DNA of 16,192 nucleotides from Bacillota bacterium (GCA_023457325.1 JAEWLX010000022.1:1-16192), one strand, 5' to 3'; positions 1 through 8,096 are shown, numbered from the stretch's first letter. Notes: a model not told the origin generated them from the letters alone. Numbers and translations: made by a program.

Positions 1-526
1 GGACCATGATGACCCTCATGTATGGCTCAGCCCTTTAAACGCCAAAAAAGAGATGGAAAACATCAAAAGAGCTTTAGTCGAGGTTGATGCCGCGCATTCT
101 TCTTACTATGAAAATCGCTATCAACTATTCGCCGATAAATTTGATGAGTTAGATTTGCAATATCAGACATTGCTCTCACCAGGAGCTGGTTCTTATCTTG
201 TTACAGGCCATGCCGCTTTTGGCTATTTAGCTAATGAGTATGATTTACTACCGCTACCTATCGCTGGACACGATAGTGAACAAGAGCCAACACAACAAGA
301 TATCGCTAATGTCATCAATATCGTAAATCAAAACAATATCCCTTATATCTATGCTGAATCGTTAACTCCGAGCGATGCCGTCTTAACGGTACTCGAAGAG
401 ACGAATGCTGAGTTAGAAATTTTATACGCAATTGAAGGACTAAGCGCAAATCAAATGATGACAAACGAAGACTATTTCAGTTTGATGAAAGATAATTTGT
501 TCGCTTTAGCGAAAGGGTTTATTTAA
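1..526 (+). CDS. znuA: Metal (Zn/Mn) ABC transporter substrate-binding protein, ZnuA/AdcA-like, C-terminal part (5' end outside window)
   Basis: Extracytoplasmic receptor that would capture Zn2+ (or Mn2+) and deliver it to the permease/ATPase encoded just downstream. The reading frame is open from base 2 and begins with DHDDPHVWLSP, the family hallmark in which His is a metal ligand; an internal ATG at 53 is therefore not the start. A second ligand-type motif, GHAAFGYLANEYDL, follows, and the tail (AIEGLSANQ..., EDYFSLMKDNLFAL) matches the usual C-terminal helix of cluster A-I binding proteins. About 174 residues are visible of a normal length near 300; the signal peptide and first lobe lie upstream. 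It stops one base before the ATPase start, so the two are co-transcribed. Family assignment is firm; zinc rather than manganese is inferred from context. Confidence 0.9.
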   Translation, partial: DHDDPHVWLSPLNAKKEMENIKRALVEVDAAHSSYYENRYQLFADKFDELDLQYQTLLSPGAGSYLVTGHAAFGYLANEYDLLPLPIAGHDSEQEPTQQDIANVINIVNQNNIPYIYAESLTPSDAVLTVLEETNAELEILYAIEGLSANQMMTNEDYFSLMKDNLFALAKGFI

Positions 527-527
527 T

Positions 528-1199
528 ATGAATGTCATCACCATCGAAAATGTTTCTTTTTCATATGAAACACACCACGTACTCGCTCGCGTAAACCTAG
601 CCATCCCAAAAGGAGAGTTTTTAGCAATCCTTGGATCAAACGGAACAGGGAAGACAACTTTGTTAAAAATTATACTCGGCGAGTTAAAGCCAACCTCGGG
701 GACTGTTCGTATATTTGATGAGGAGTTAAAGAATTTTAAAGACTGGACAAAAATAAGTTACCTCTCGCAAAACGCCACTTCAAATGTCGCCAGTTTCCCC
801 ACCACTGTTAAAGAACTCATCGCTTCAAACCTTCATAGTGAGTTGGGTTTATTTCGTTTCTTGAATAAAATTCAAAAAGAAAAAATTAAGAAAGCATTGG
901 AACTCGTTGGCATGGAACGATATCATAATCGCCTCTTTTCCAAACTTTCTGGAGGGCAAATGCAAAAGGTTCTTCTGGCGAGAAGTTTGGTAAATGAGCC
1001 AGAAATCCTCATTCTTGATGAACCGACAAGTGCCCTTGATGAACAATCTTCGTCATCGCTATTTGCTCTTTTAAAATCAATTAGCAAAGAAAAAGAAACG
1101 ACAATCATTATTTCAACTCATAGCCAAGAATGTTCAAAATATCATTGCGATAAGGTTTTAAACCTCGATAGCGAAATGCTGATGGAGCAAGGAAAATGA
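528..1199 (+). CDS. znuC: Metal ABC transporter ATP-binding protein, ZnuC/AdcC-like
   Basis: Cytoplasmic ATPase energising metal import through the permease encoded next. The 223 residues contain the full ABC set: Walker A GSNGTGKTT (36-44), Q-loop Gln near 81, signature LSGGQ (140-144), Walker B ILILDEP (160-166) and the switch His at 198 (STHSQ). Length is normal for the ZnuC/MntB group. The start ATG lies one base after the binding-protein stop, with a modest GAAAGGG upstream. The 3' end overlaps the permease start by ATGA, a translational coupling arrangement. Function as a metal-importer ATPase follows from the neighbours, since the domain alone does not define the substrate. Confidence 0.93.
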   Translation: MNVITIENVSFSYETHHVLARVNLAIPKGEFLAILGSNGTGKTTLLKIILGELKPTSGTVRIFDEELKNFKDWTKISYLSQNATSNVASFPTTVKELIASNLHSELGLFRFLNKIQKEKIKKALELVGMERYHNRLFSKLSGGQMQKVLLARSLVNEPEILILDEPTSALDEQSSSSLFALLKSISKEKETTIIISTHSQECSKYHCDKVLNLDSEMLMEQGK

Positions 1200-2029
1200 A
1201 TATATTTGATTATGCTTTCATGCAAAGAGCGTTTATTGTCGGAATTGCCCTCGCGATTATCATTCCTTTAATTGGACTTATTATGGTTTTGAAACGCTCA
1301 TCAATGATTGGCGATACTCTTGCTCACACTTCACTCGCTGGTGTGGCTGCCGGCTTGCTTATCGGATTTAATCCGATTGTCGGGGCCATCGTCGCCTGTA
1401 TTATCGCTGTCTTTGCGATAGAAGCGATTCAAAAGAAATTACCAAAAAACCGCGATTTAGGAATGGCTGTCGTATTGACAATCGGTATTTCTGTTGCCGG
1501 GTTATTGTCTACCCATATTCCAAGTGGCATGAATTTTAACAGTTTTCTTTTTGGTAGCATCTCCCTCGTAAATCAAAATGATTTGATTCTTATTGTATCG
1601 ATCGCTGCCGTTATTCTTCTTGTTTTTATGGCAATCGTCAAAGACTTGTATCTCATAACTCTTGATGAACGAATGGCTAAATTATCAGGCGTCAAAGTGT
1701 CGTTGATCAACTTCATTTTCACGCTTCTAACAGCGATAACAGTAGGTATCGCCTCAAAAACAGTGGGTGCTTTAATCGTTTCTTCTTTAATGATTTTACC
1801 AGCGGCATGCGCTATGCAATTTGAAAAAGGGTTTTTCGCAACTCTTTTCATCTCAATTGGTTTTGGTCTTCTATATACGATTGTCGGTTTAGTTGTGGCC
1901 TTTTACGCCGATCAAAGGGCTGGAGCAACCATCGTTTTAATCGGTGCTATAATATTTGTAGTTGTCGTCCTCATTAAATGGTTAATTAATAAAATCCGTC
2001 TTCGTAAGTTGGGAACAAAAAATGAATGA
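1196..2029 (+). CDS. znuB: Metal ABC transporter permease, ZnuB/AdcB-like (ABC-3 family)
   Basis: Integral membrane permease of the zinc/manganese uptake system. The 277-residue product has about eight hydrophobic segments and the characteristic ABC-3 sequences: RSSMIGDTLAHTSLAGVAAG near the N terminus, SGMNFNSFLFGSI in the middle, and SKTVGALIVSSLMILPAACA, the conserved block before the last helices. Length matches the family (about 270-290). The start overlaps the ATPase stop (ATGA) behind a short AAGGAA, and its own end overlaps the Fur-family gene by eight bases, placing all four genes on one transcript. Confidence 0.93.
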   Translation: MNIFDYAFMQRAFIVGIALAIIIPLIGLIMVLKRSSMIGDTLAHTSLAGVAAGLLIGFNPIVGAIVACIIAVFAIEAIQKKLPKNRDLGMAVVLTIGISVAGLLSTHIPSGMNFNSFLFGSISLVNQNDLILIVSIAAVILLVFMAIVKDLYLITLDERMAKLSGVKVSLINFIFTLLTAITVGIASKTVGALIVSSLMILPAACAMQFEKGFFATLFISIGFGLLYTIVGLVVAFYADQRAGATIVLIGAIIFVVVVLIKWLINKIRLRKLGTKNE

Positions 2030-2450
2030 TACAAAATGGCCAAAAGATTTAAAAAGAACACGCGTTCGTCAAGCAATACTTGATATTCTACGCCAAGCTG
2101 AAACGCCCCTTTCAGCTCTTGATATTACAAGTCAAATTCTTAAGGGCGAAACGAAGGTATGGCCTTCAACCCTTTATCGTGGACTTGAAGCCTTAGTAAA
2201 AGCCGAAATCGTCCGCAAAATCGATATTACCGAAAACCAGTCTTCCTTATATGAACTAGCGACTCATAAGCATAGTCATTACGCTATTTGTCTTGATTGC
2301 CGAAAAATGTATGCTATCAAGAATTGCCCGCTTATTAATTACGAACCGCTTATCGCTGATAAAGACTTTACGATCATTAATCACAAGATGGAAATTTATG
2401 GTTATTGTGGCGAATGTCTGAAAAAACGGATTAGCGATTCCCATAAATAA
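2022..2450 (+). CDS. zur: Fur-family metalloregulator, probable Zur
   Basis: Probable zinc-sensing repressor of the preceding uptake genes. The 142 residues have the Fur layout: an N-terminal winged helix (LKRTRVRQAILDIL, then PSTLYRGLEALVKAEIVRKI), the HxHxHYAIC hinge (H82, H84, H86), and two structural CxxC pairs (C90/C93 and C129/C132) that hold the zinc site of Zur/PerR-type proteins. It overlaps the permease by eight bases and is last in the operon, with a terminator immediately after. Sequence alone cannot separate Zur from PerR or Mur; location with the Zn-type ABC genes makes Zur most likely. Its operator would lie upstream of the binding-protein gene, outside the window. Confidence 0.85.
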   Translation: MNDTKWPKDLKRTRVRQAILDILRQAETPLSALDITSQILKGETKVWPSTLYRGLEALVKAEIVRKIDITENQSSLYELATHKHSHYAICLDCRKMYAIKNCPLINYEPLIADKDFTIINHKMEIYGYCGECLKKRISDSHK

Positions 2451-2464
2451 GATGTCTGAAATAG

Positions 2465-2489
2465 GCAGCGATAAATCGCTGCTTTTTTT
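2465..2489 (+). terminator. Rho-independent terminator of the metal-uptake operon
   Basis: GCAGCGAT (2465-2472) and ATCGCTGC (2475-2482) form a perfect 7-8 bp stem with a minimal loop, followed by seven T residues. It sits 14 bases after the Fur-family stop codon. Confidence 0.93.
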
Positions 2490-2536
2490 CTTGTTAAAAA
2501 CTAACGAATTCCATCGCTACTTTTTATAACGAAGTC

Positions 2537-2542
2537 TATAAT
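2537..2542 (+). promoter_or_regulatory. Candidate -10 box for the GNAT/ATP-grasp gene
   Basis: A perfect TATAAT lies downstream of the terminator and about 70 bases before the next start codon. No good -35 hexamer is visible at 16-18 bases upstream (TCGCTA at 2514-2519), so the assignment is weak. Confidence 0.35.
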
Positions 2543-2560
2543 ATTCTCAGGTGTTTTCGA

Positions 2561-2602
2561 GGTGATAAGGGGCAGTAACACCATCTAGACATTTATCGCC
2601 CC
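2561..2602 (+). promoter_or_regulatory. Structured 5' leader with interlocking complementary segments (pseudoknot-like)
   Basis: GGTG (2561-2564) is complementary to CACC (2579-2582). The loop between them contains GGGGC (2569-2573), which is complementary to GCCCC (2598-2602), seven bases before the ATG. This is the topology of an H-type pseudoknot. The gene lacks a Shine-Dalgarno at normal spacing; the purine-rich GAGGTGATAAGGGG stretch lies about 40 bases upstream, inside the structure. The pairing is seen in the sequence; a regulatory role is inference, and no known riboswitch class was matched. Confidence 0.3.
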
Positions 2603-2608
2603 ATAACA

Positions 2609-4567
2609 ATGCCAAATATACGAAAATCCAAGGCCGATGATCGAATATTTTTACAAAAACTTGAAGAGGAGTGTTTCGCGCCGCATCGGCGTTTTTCTTT
2701 ATCTTCATTAAGACATAGTCTTAAAAGCCCGACTCAGGAAGTTTATATAATTGAGGTGAATGGCGTTCAAGCAGGAAGCGCAACCGTCTTTCGCTTTCGC
2801 AAGACGTGGCGTATTTACTCGATTGCCATTCTACCGTCTTACCGCCATCAATCATTAGGTCGAACCATGCTTTACCACATTATCGATCAAGCCAAGATGG
2901 CCAATGTTGAAAAAATAAGTCTTGAGGTCGATTGTCAAGACATAGCGACAATTAACTGGTATCGATCATTTGGTTTTCGCAAAATAGAAGTAATTAAGAA
3001 TTACTACGCCAGCGGTGAACATGCTGACAAAATGTTACTAGTCATAAAACAGTGCCCAAAAGAAAGTCATTATTCTGCCAATGTTGTTGTCATTGATAAA
3101 CCATGTGAATGGCTTAAAACGATACCAAATCTCGAAGTTGTCACCGCTGATTCGTTTCTCAACGAGGATAGTTTTCAATACGCCAAGGAACTTCGCGTCT
3201 TCAATATGTGCACGAGACTTGGCTATCAAACGATTGGCTATTATGTTTCTCTTCTTGCCTCAGCTCGTGGTTTAAGAGCAATTCCGAATGTGGCAACATT
3301 AGAAGACGCAGCCGATGAAACAATTACCAAATCACTTGGCGATGAACTCTATGATCAGATTCAAGATACATTTAAATATTCGTCAAAAAAAGAAGTTACG
3401 ATGACTGTCATTTTTGGAGAGTCCAAACCTCCACGCTTTGAAAAATTAGGAAGGGCGATGGCAAGACTATTTGAAACACCACTACTCGAACTCAAATTTG
3501 TCAAGAAAACACACTGGATCTTAAGTAAAATACGCATCCTAACCCTTGATGATATCGTTGTTGATGATAAGGTTATTAGCGATGCGAAGCGCTATTTTTC
3601 GCATAATCGCTTTGCCATCTCAAAAATTAAACAGTACAAATACGATCTCGCCATTCTTGTCGACACAAAAGAACCGGCCCCACCGTCAGGAAAAACGGCA
3701 CTTAATCGTTTTGTTGATGCCGCTCACAAAGTCGGCTTTTATGTCGAATTGATTACCAAAGCTGACTATTCGCGAATTCCTCAGTTCGATGCCCTTTTTA
3801 TTCGCGCGACGACTAATGTCGATAATTACACCTATCAATTTTCTCGCTATGCCTATGCCGAAGGCTTAGTTGTAATCGACGATCCTTGGTCAATTTTAAG
3901 ATGTGCTAACAAACTATATTTTCATGAATGTATGAAAAGTGAAAATATCAAGACGCCGAAGACATTAATCGTCAGTTCCAAAACGCCTTTGTCCAAGATT
4001 ATTAACGATTTCACCTTCCCGATGGTTATTAAACGTCCGGATAGTGCCTCATCGCGCGGAGTATTTAAAGTTACTACTCTCGAGGAGTTAAAAGATAAGC
4101 TTAGAGATTTATTTCGCTTAAGTGCTCTTTTGATTGTTCAAGAGTTCATCCCCAGTTCGTTTGACTGGCGCATCGGTGTTCTTGATGGATTACCCCTTTA
4201 TGCCTGTAAGTATTTTATGGCCCGTAACCACTGGCAGATTTATAACTGGAACGCTAACAAGAGTCGGGCTAGTGTCGGCCCCGTCGAAACATATTTAGTT
4301 GAAGATGCACCTTCAGAAGTTGTAAGCGTCGCTCTAAAGGCCGCCAATGCGATTGGTGATGGCTTTTATGGAGTCGATGTTAAAGAGAAAGATGGTGAGG
4401 TATTTGTTATCGAAGTAAATGATAATCCAAGTATCGACCATCACTGGGAAGATGAGATTCTTGGAGAAAAACTCTACATTCAAATTATGTCTAATATTCT
4501 CGAAAGAATTGAAAAAGCCCGGCAAGTTAGTAAAAACGGAAAAGAAAATATCGCCGCAAAAGAATGA
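2609..4567 (+). CDS. Fused GNAT acetyltransferase - RLAN - RimK-like ATP-grasp ligase
   Basis: Three-domain protein of 652 residues. Residues 1-147 are a GNAT acetyltransferase: the acetyl-CoA loop is RHQSLGRT (79-86), followed by the RimI-like block VDCQDIATINWYRSFGFRK. Residues from about 157 to 320 resemble the RLAN domain found ahead of RimK-type ligases (RVFNMCTRLGYQTIGYYVSL, SARGLRAIPNVATLED). A linker and pre-ATP-grasp region (about 345-445) lead into the ATP-grasp core, with ATP-binding Lys475 (VIKRPDSASSRGV), VQEFIPSSFDWRIGV and the metal-binding VIEVNDNPS (Glu602, Asn606). The family predicts ATP-dependent ligation of an amino acid or peptide to a carboxylate, coupled to acylation; the substrate is unknown. 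It is monocistronic between two terminators. ATG 2609 is the first start after an in-frame TAA at 2576. Confidence 0.85.
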   Translation: MPNIRKSKADDRIFLQKLEEECFAPHRRFSLSSLRHSLKSPTQEVYIIEVNGVQAGSATVFRFRKTWRIYSIAILPSYRHQSLGRTMLYHIIDQAKMANVEKISLEVDCQDIATINWYRSFGFRKIEVIKNYYASGEHADKMLLVIKQCPKESHYSANVVVIDKPCEWLKTIPNLEVVTADSFLNEDSFQYAKELRVFNMCTRLGYQTIGYYVSLLASARGLRAIPNVATLEDAADETITKSLGDELYDQIQDTFKYSSKKEVTMTVIFGESKPPRFEKLGRAMARLFETPLLELKFVKKTHWILSKIRILTLDDIVVDDKVISDAKRYFSHNRFAISKIKQYKYDLAILVDTKEPAPPSGKTALNRFVDAAHKVGFYVELITKADYSRIPQFDALFIRATTNVDNYTYQFSRYAYAEGLVVIDDPWSILRCANKLYFHECMKSENIKTPKTLIVSSKTPLSKIINDFTFPMVIKRPDSASSRGVFKVTTLEELKDKLRDLFRLSALLIVQEFIPSSFDWRIGVLDGLPLYACKYFMARNHWQIYNWNANKSRASVGPVETYLVEDAPSEVVSVALKAANAIGDGFYGVDVKEKDGEVFVIEVNDNPSIDHHWEDEILGEKLYIQIMSNILERIEKARQVSKNGKENIAAKE

Positions 4568-4588
4568 CATTTTGCAGTTTTTGCAATG

Positions 4589-4622
4589 AAAAATGGGGCT
4601 GTCGCGTGACAATCCCATTTTT
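4589..4622. terminator. Bidirectional terminator between convergent genes
   Basis: AAAAATGGG (4589-4597) pairs with CCCATTTTT (4614-4622). The inner TGTC (4600-4603) pairs with GACA (4608-4611) around a GCGT loop, with one small internal mismatch. The A run on one side and T run on the other give a U-tract in both directions, serving the plus-strand ligase gene and the minus-strand membrane protein gene. Confidence 0.85.
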
Positions 4623-4637
4623 AATAAGTTGCTATTT

Positions 4638-5396
4638 TTAAATTATTCCGGCAGGAATTAAGACTGCTAAAAGAATAATAACCATTCCCCATGTTGCAAT
4701 CAAGAAAACACGCTGTGTCTTGACCTTAGCGTCAGGAACTAAGAAAGCCGCTAAGAAGAAGGGAATATATGTTGTGATAAAGACGGGAATAGCACCCCAC
4801 CATGGATAGACCCAAATGAAGGCTGGCGTTCCCGCAAGAAAGATCTCAAAAAGAGCAAAGAAGGCCGCATTTGCAATTGCAAAAAACCAACGATTATTAA
4901 TTCCTAAAATCTTCATTTTTGGATCTTCGGGAAGTAGTTTCGACATGATGATTCCCGCTAAAGAAAACATCATCGATAGCTCCCACGATACGCCAATCAA
5001 AAGGATAAAAGATGTACTCGTGTTAGAAACGGTCCATAAGGCATGACCAGCAGCTTTGCCAATAATGGCATTAACGATTTCGTAAAGCCAATGGACTCCA
5101 TAAAGAGCCAAACCAGCGACGATACCACGGTAGTTTTTCTTTTTTAACTCCGATGCATAAACGAAAACAACAACCGCAAAAATAAAGATAAATGTCCAGT
5201 TGAAATTAGTTGTGTCGCGAACAAAGGCAAAGGCATTAACGGCGCTTGCGCTATTAGCGACATTGCCCCAGAAGACAAAATAAGTACTTGGTCCAGCTAG
5301 CAGGGAAAGAAGATAGATAACAAGGCAGACAATTGCGATAAAGACGGTTGGACGCCACGACTCCTTAAAAAAGTTAACCATTTTATTTTTCATCAT
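4638..5396 (-). CDS. Unrecognised seven-helix membrane protein
   Basis: I do not recognise this family. The 252-residue product has a short positively charged N terminus and about seven hydrophobic segments (near 17-36, 66-83, 92-112, 128-153, 170-187, 200-220 and 229-250), with no cleavable signal peptide evident. Three hydrophobic segments each carry a Glu beside aromatics: Glu106 (WLYEIVNA), Glu139 (GVSWEL) and Glu184 (FALFEIF). Such buried acids could line a cation or substrate path, but this is inference. The start is a double ATG (5396 and 5393) behind a perfect AGGAGGT at 5407-5401; spacing of 4 versus 7 bases favours the second. It lies 30 bases after the EF-G-like gene and is probably last in that operon. 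Confidence 0.8.
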   Translation of the reverse strand: MMKNKMVNFFKESWRPTVFIAIVCLVIYLLSLLAGPSTYFVFWGNVANSASAVNAFAFVRDTTNFNWTFIFIFAVVVFVYASELKKKNYRGIVAGLALYGVHWLYEIVNAIIGKAAGHALWTVSNTSTSFILLIGVSWELSMMFSLAGIIMSKLLPEDPKMKILGINNRWFFAIANAAFFALFEIFLAGTPAFIWVYPWWGAIPVFITTYIPFFLAAFLVPDAKVKTQRVFLIATWGMVIILLAVLIPAGII

Positions 5397-5426
5397 TATT
5401 ACCTCCTACAAAAGGGTTAATAGAGA

Positions 5427-7484
5427 TTACTTATTATCGTTATTGTACTGGCTAACAATTCCTTCAACCAAATAAGAAGGAACTTCTTGATAAGAATCAA
5501 ACTCGCGATTGAAGAAACCACTGCCCTGCGACAAAACCCGTAGGCGAATAGCGTAATCAAGAATTTCTGATTCCGGGACCAAAGATGTGATTTCCTGTTG
5601 ATCGTGACCTTTTTCGTCAATACTTAAGACACGAGCCCGGCGCTGATTAAGGTCATTCATAATGTTGCCGGTAAATTCATTACCGACACGGACGGTGATT
5701 TTCATAATTGGTTCAAGAAGGGTTGGACCACAATTCATATAAGCTTCTTTAAAAGCGAGAATCGAAGCCATTTTAAAGGCGAGTTCGTTTGAATCAACTG
5801 GGTGATATTTGCCATCGAGTAAAACAGCTTTAATGCCAATTACCGGAAATCCCGATAAAAGGCCGTGTTCGGTCGATTCAATAAACCCTTTTTCAACGGC
5901 TGGAAAGTAATTTTTCGGAACAGCACCGCCAAAAACCGTCTCTTCGAAGACATTCTTGTCGCTACCGCTTGGTCCAAATTTCATTTCGACGACGCCATAA
6001 AAGCCGCTTCCACCCGATTGCTTAATATATCTTCCCGGTGCGGTTGCTTCTTTTTTAACGGTTTCGCGATAGGCAATTTTGGGAGCTGTGACATCAACTT
6101 GAATATTAAAGATGTTTTTGACACGTTCCAAAATGTAATTTAGGTGTGAATCGCTAAGACCGCCAATGAGCAATTGTTTAGTCTCGTTGCGGCGGGAAAC
6201 ATCAAGACAAGGATCTTCGATTTGTATTTTCGTTAAGGAACCAAAAAGCTTCTCGTCATCTTTGCTTACTTTCGCTGAAATAGCCCGATAATAAACGCTG
6301 GTCGGATATTTAGCGCGTGGATAAGTGATGGGATTAGCTTTATCACAAAGCGTATAGCCAGTAACGACGTTGTCAAGTTTTGATAATCCGACGATGTCGC
6401 CAGCTGCTACCGATGTAATCGGAGTCTGCTTGTTTCCTAATAAGGAAAACATCTGCGAGACTTTCATTGTCTGCTGTGTATTGGGGCACAAAACAGTATC
6501 GCCTAGATTTAAAACGCCTGATGCGACTTTAATAACATTAATCGCCCCTTTATATTGATCAAAGAAAGTTTTAAAAACATAGGCGCTGAAAGGTTCGCTT
6601 GGAAGTGTCTTACGAATCAGTTCTTTATTATCTTTATCTACACCAGCGTATGGTTTTAGCTCGGCTGGATTGGGAAGATATTCAATTAACATTTCTAACA
6701 TTGTGCTGATGCCAATATCTTTTTTGGCGCTGCCAACTAGAACAGGTGTCAGTTCACCACTTATAACCGCGGAATGGAGACCGCGATGAATTTCTTCCAT
6801 CGTCAGCGTTTCACCACCAAAGAATTTTTCAAGAAGGGCCTCATCAGTCAAGGCTACCTGTTCAGCAATAATATTATGAAGTGAAAGAATCTTTTCTTTT
6901 TTGTCATCATAGATGACATCATCAATTGTTTCTTTTCCGTCATACTTTCTGGCCTTTAAAGTTACGACATTAATAAAACCGTCAAAGGCTTCTTGGTGGC
7001 CGATTGGATAAACAAACGAGACGGCTTTCTTGCCAAGTTTCTGATTTATTTCTTCAAGTAAGGAGTCAAAATCAATCATCTCCTTATCCATCTTGTTAAC
7101 ATAGATTAGAGTTGGAACGCCATGCTTTTTAAGCAAGTTATAGTGTTTAATTGTGCCAACCTCAATGCGCTTGGTGGCGTCAATTACTAAAACGGCACCT
7201 TTGACCATATCTAAAACACCGATGATATCAAAGACAAAGTCATCGTTACCTGGAGCATCAAGCAAATTAAGACGATGGCCATTATAGTCAAGTGATAAAA
7301 CGGAGAGATTACATGAACTAAGGCGTACTTTCTCTTCATCGGTGTAATCGCTAATTGTATTTTTATTTTCAATTGCTCCTTTAGGAGATTTTAAAATAAT
7401 GCTTGCTAGGGATTCGACTAAAGTCGTTTTGCCACTTCCCTGGTGGCCTAAAAAGAGGATATTGCGAATTTTTTCCGTTTCCAT
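5427..7484 (-). CDS. EF-G-like translational GTPase (EF-G2/FusA2-type paralogue)
   Basis: A 685-residue protein with the EF-G layout: G domain with P-loop GHQGSGKTT (13-21), G3 DAPGNDDF (76-83), G4 NKMD (130-133), G5-like GSAKKD, then beta-barrel domain II, domain III (RRNETKQLLIGGLSDSHL), domain IV (FYGVVEMKFGP, PVIGIKAVLLDGKYHPVDSN) and domain V (LEPIMKITVRV, RRARVLSIDEKG). It departs from canonical FusA in two switch positions. The catalytic PGH histidine is Asn80, and the switch I RGIT motif is absent (KVRLSSCNLSV instead). Both fit the EF-G-like paralogue group rather than the housekeeping factor, which normally sits with rpsL/rpsG/tuf. Its role is unclear. The start ATG has a good AAGGAG at normal spacing and follows the kinase gene by 20 bases. 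Confidence 0.88.
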   Translation of the reverse strand: METEKIRNILFLGHQGSGKTTLVESLASIILKSPKGAIENKNTISDYTDEEKVRLSSCNLSVLSLDYNGHRLNLLDAPGNDDFVFDIIGVLDMVKGAVLVIDATKRIEVGTIKHYNLLKKHGVPTLIYVNKMDKEMIDFDSLLEEINQKLGKKAVSFVYPIGHQEAFDGFINVVTLKARKYDGKETIDDVIYDDKKEKILSLHNIIAEQVALTDEALLEKFFGGETLTMEEIHRGLHSAVISGELTPVLVGSAKKDIGISTMLEMLIEYLPNPAELKPYAGVDKDNKELIRKTLPSEPFSAYVFKTFFDQYKGAINVIKVASGVLNLGDTVLCPNTQQTMKVSQMFSLLGNKQTPITSVAAGDIVGLSKLDNVVTGYTLCDKANPITYPRAKYPTSVYYRAISAKVSKDDEKLFGSLTKIQIEDPCLDVSRRNETKQLLIGGLSDSHLNYILERVKNIFNIQVDVTAPKIAYRETVKKEATAPGRYIKQSGGSGFYGVVEMKFGPSGSDKNVFEETVFGGAVPKNYFPAVEKGFIESTEHGLLSGFPVIGIKAVLLDGKYHPVDSNELAFKMASILAFKEAYMNCGPTLLEPIMKITVRVGNEFTGNIMNDLNQRRARVLSIDEKGHDQQEITSLVPESEILDYAIRLRVLSQGSGFFNREFDSYQEVPSYLVEGIVSQYNNDNK

Positions 7485-7504
7485 AGAAACTCCTTTCTAA
7501 TATA

Positions 7505-8068
7505 TTATGAGCCCTTTTCTTCAAGGGCGTTTAGTGTCTCAAGGGCTTTGGCAAAGACGACATCGCGGTCACAACCGGATACGTCAATATAATTGCGCGT
7601 TAGTACTGATTCTTCATTGCGCCATCTGCTTACGTATTCTTCAAATTCTTTTACGTCACGGAGAGGATGAGTCAAATGCACGGGGTGGCGATTTTTATAC
7701 ATTTCGCGATAAAGGAAGCGATCATATAAGACTTCAATATCGCCCGTTAAATAAAGAAGGACAACCTTACTGTTATTAAACTCGCATAATTGTTTGACCT
7801 TTTCTAGTTCATCCTTGTGGAAATTAGCTTCGAGTATGACGCTTTCTCCGACGGCGGTTACCCGCTCCAAGATGTGAAGTAGAAGATCAATCGACGAGTT
7901 AGATAACTTCTTGTTGTCTTCCCGATTGGAATACTCGATTTCTTCACCGAGAATTTCCTTGATGTGTTCTTTACTAAAGTAAGGCACCTTCAGGTGTGCT
8001 GAAAGTTTTCTGGCAAGATTTGACTTTCCGGCAGCCAAATCGCCAGCGACAATTAGGATTTTGGACAT
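7505..8068 (-). CDS. Small P-loop kinase (AAA_33/zeta-like ATP-dependent kinase family)
   Basis: A 187-residue soluble P-loop protein. Walker A is GDLAAGKS (9-16), followed by NLARKLSAHLKVPYFSKEHI, the layout of shikimate-, gluconate- and zeta-toxin-type kinases in which an Asp/Glu/His after the first strand pair contacts substrate. VILEANFHKDEL fits the second conserved strand, and the Arg-rich stretch YDRFLYREMYKNRHP resembles a lid. The phosphate acceptor cannot be told from sequence: a small metabolite, nucleoside or RNA is possible. It is first in a probable three-gene operon with the EF-G-like GTPase and the membrane protein. The start ATG has AAGGAG six bases upstream and a credible promoter behind it. 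Confidence 0.75.
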   Translation of the reverse strand: MSKILIVAGDLAAGKSNLARKLSAHLKVPYFSKEHIKEILGEEIEYSNREDNKKLSNSSIDLLLHILERVTAVGESVILEANFHKDELEKVKQLCEFNNSKVVLLYLTGDIEVLYDRFLYREMYKNRHPVHLTHPLRDVKEFEEYVSRWRNEESVLTRNYIDVSGCDRDVVFAKALETLNALEEKGS

Positions 8069-8096
8069 ATTATCTCCTTATGCATTATACATATAT

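Noticed and set aside
53..526. Complete small gene starting at ATG 53
   Set aside because: The frame is open to the left edge and encodes the DPHVWLSP motif before this Met, so it is the 3' part of a longer binding-protein gene.
528..2450. Mycoplasma-type genetic code
   Set aside because: TGA ends several intact genes (for example at 1199 and 2029) and all conserved Trp positions use TGG.
2561..2606. Fluoride (crcB) riboswitch
   Set aside because: The order of elements is similar, but the conserved GAUG and the terminal CUAC-type bases are not matched, the second stem is weak, and the downstream gene is not a typical fluoride-regulated gene.
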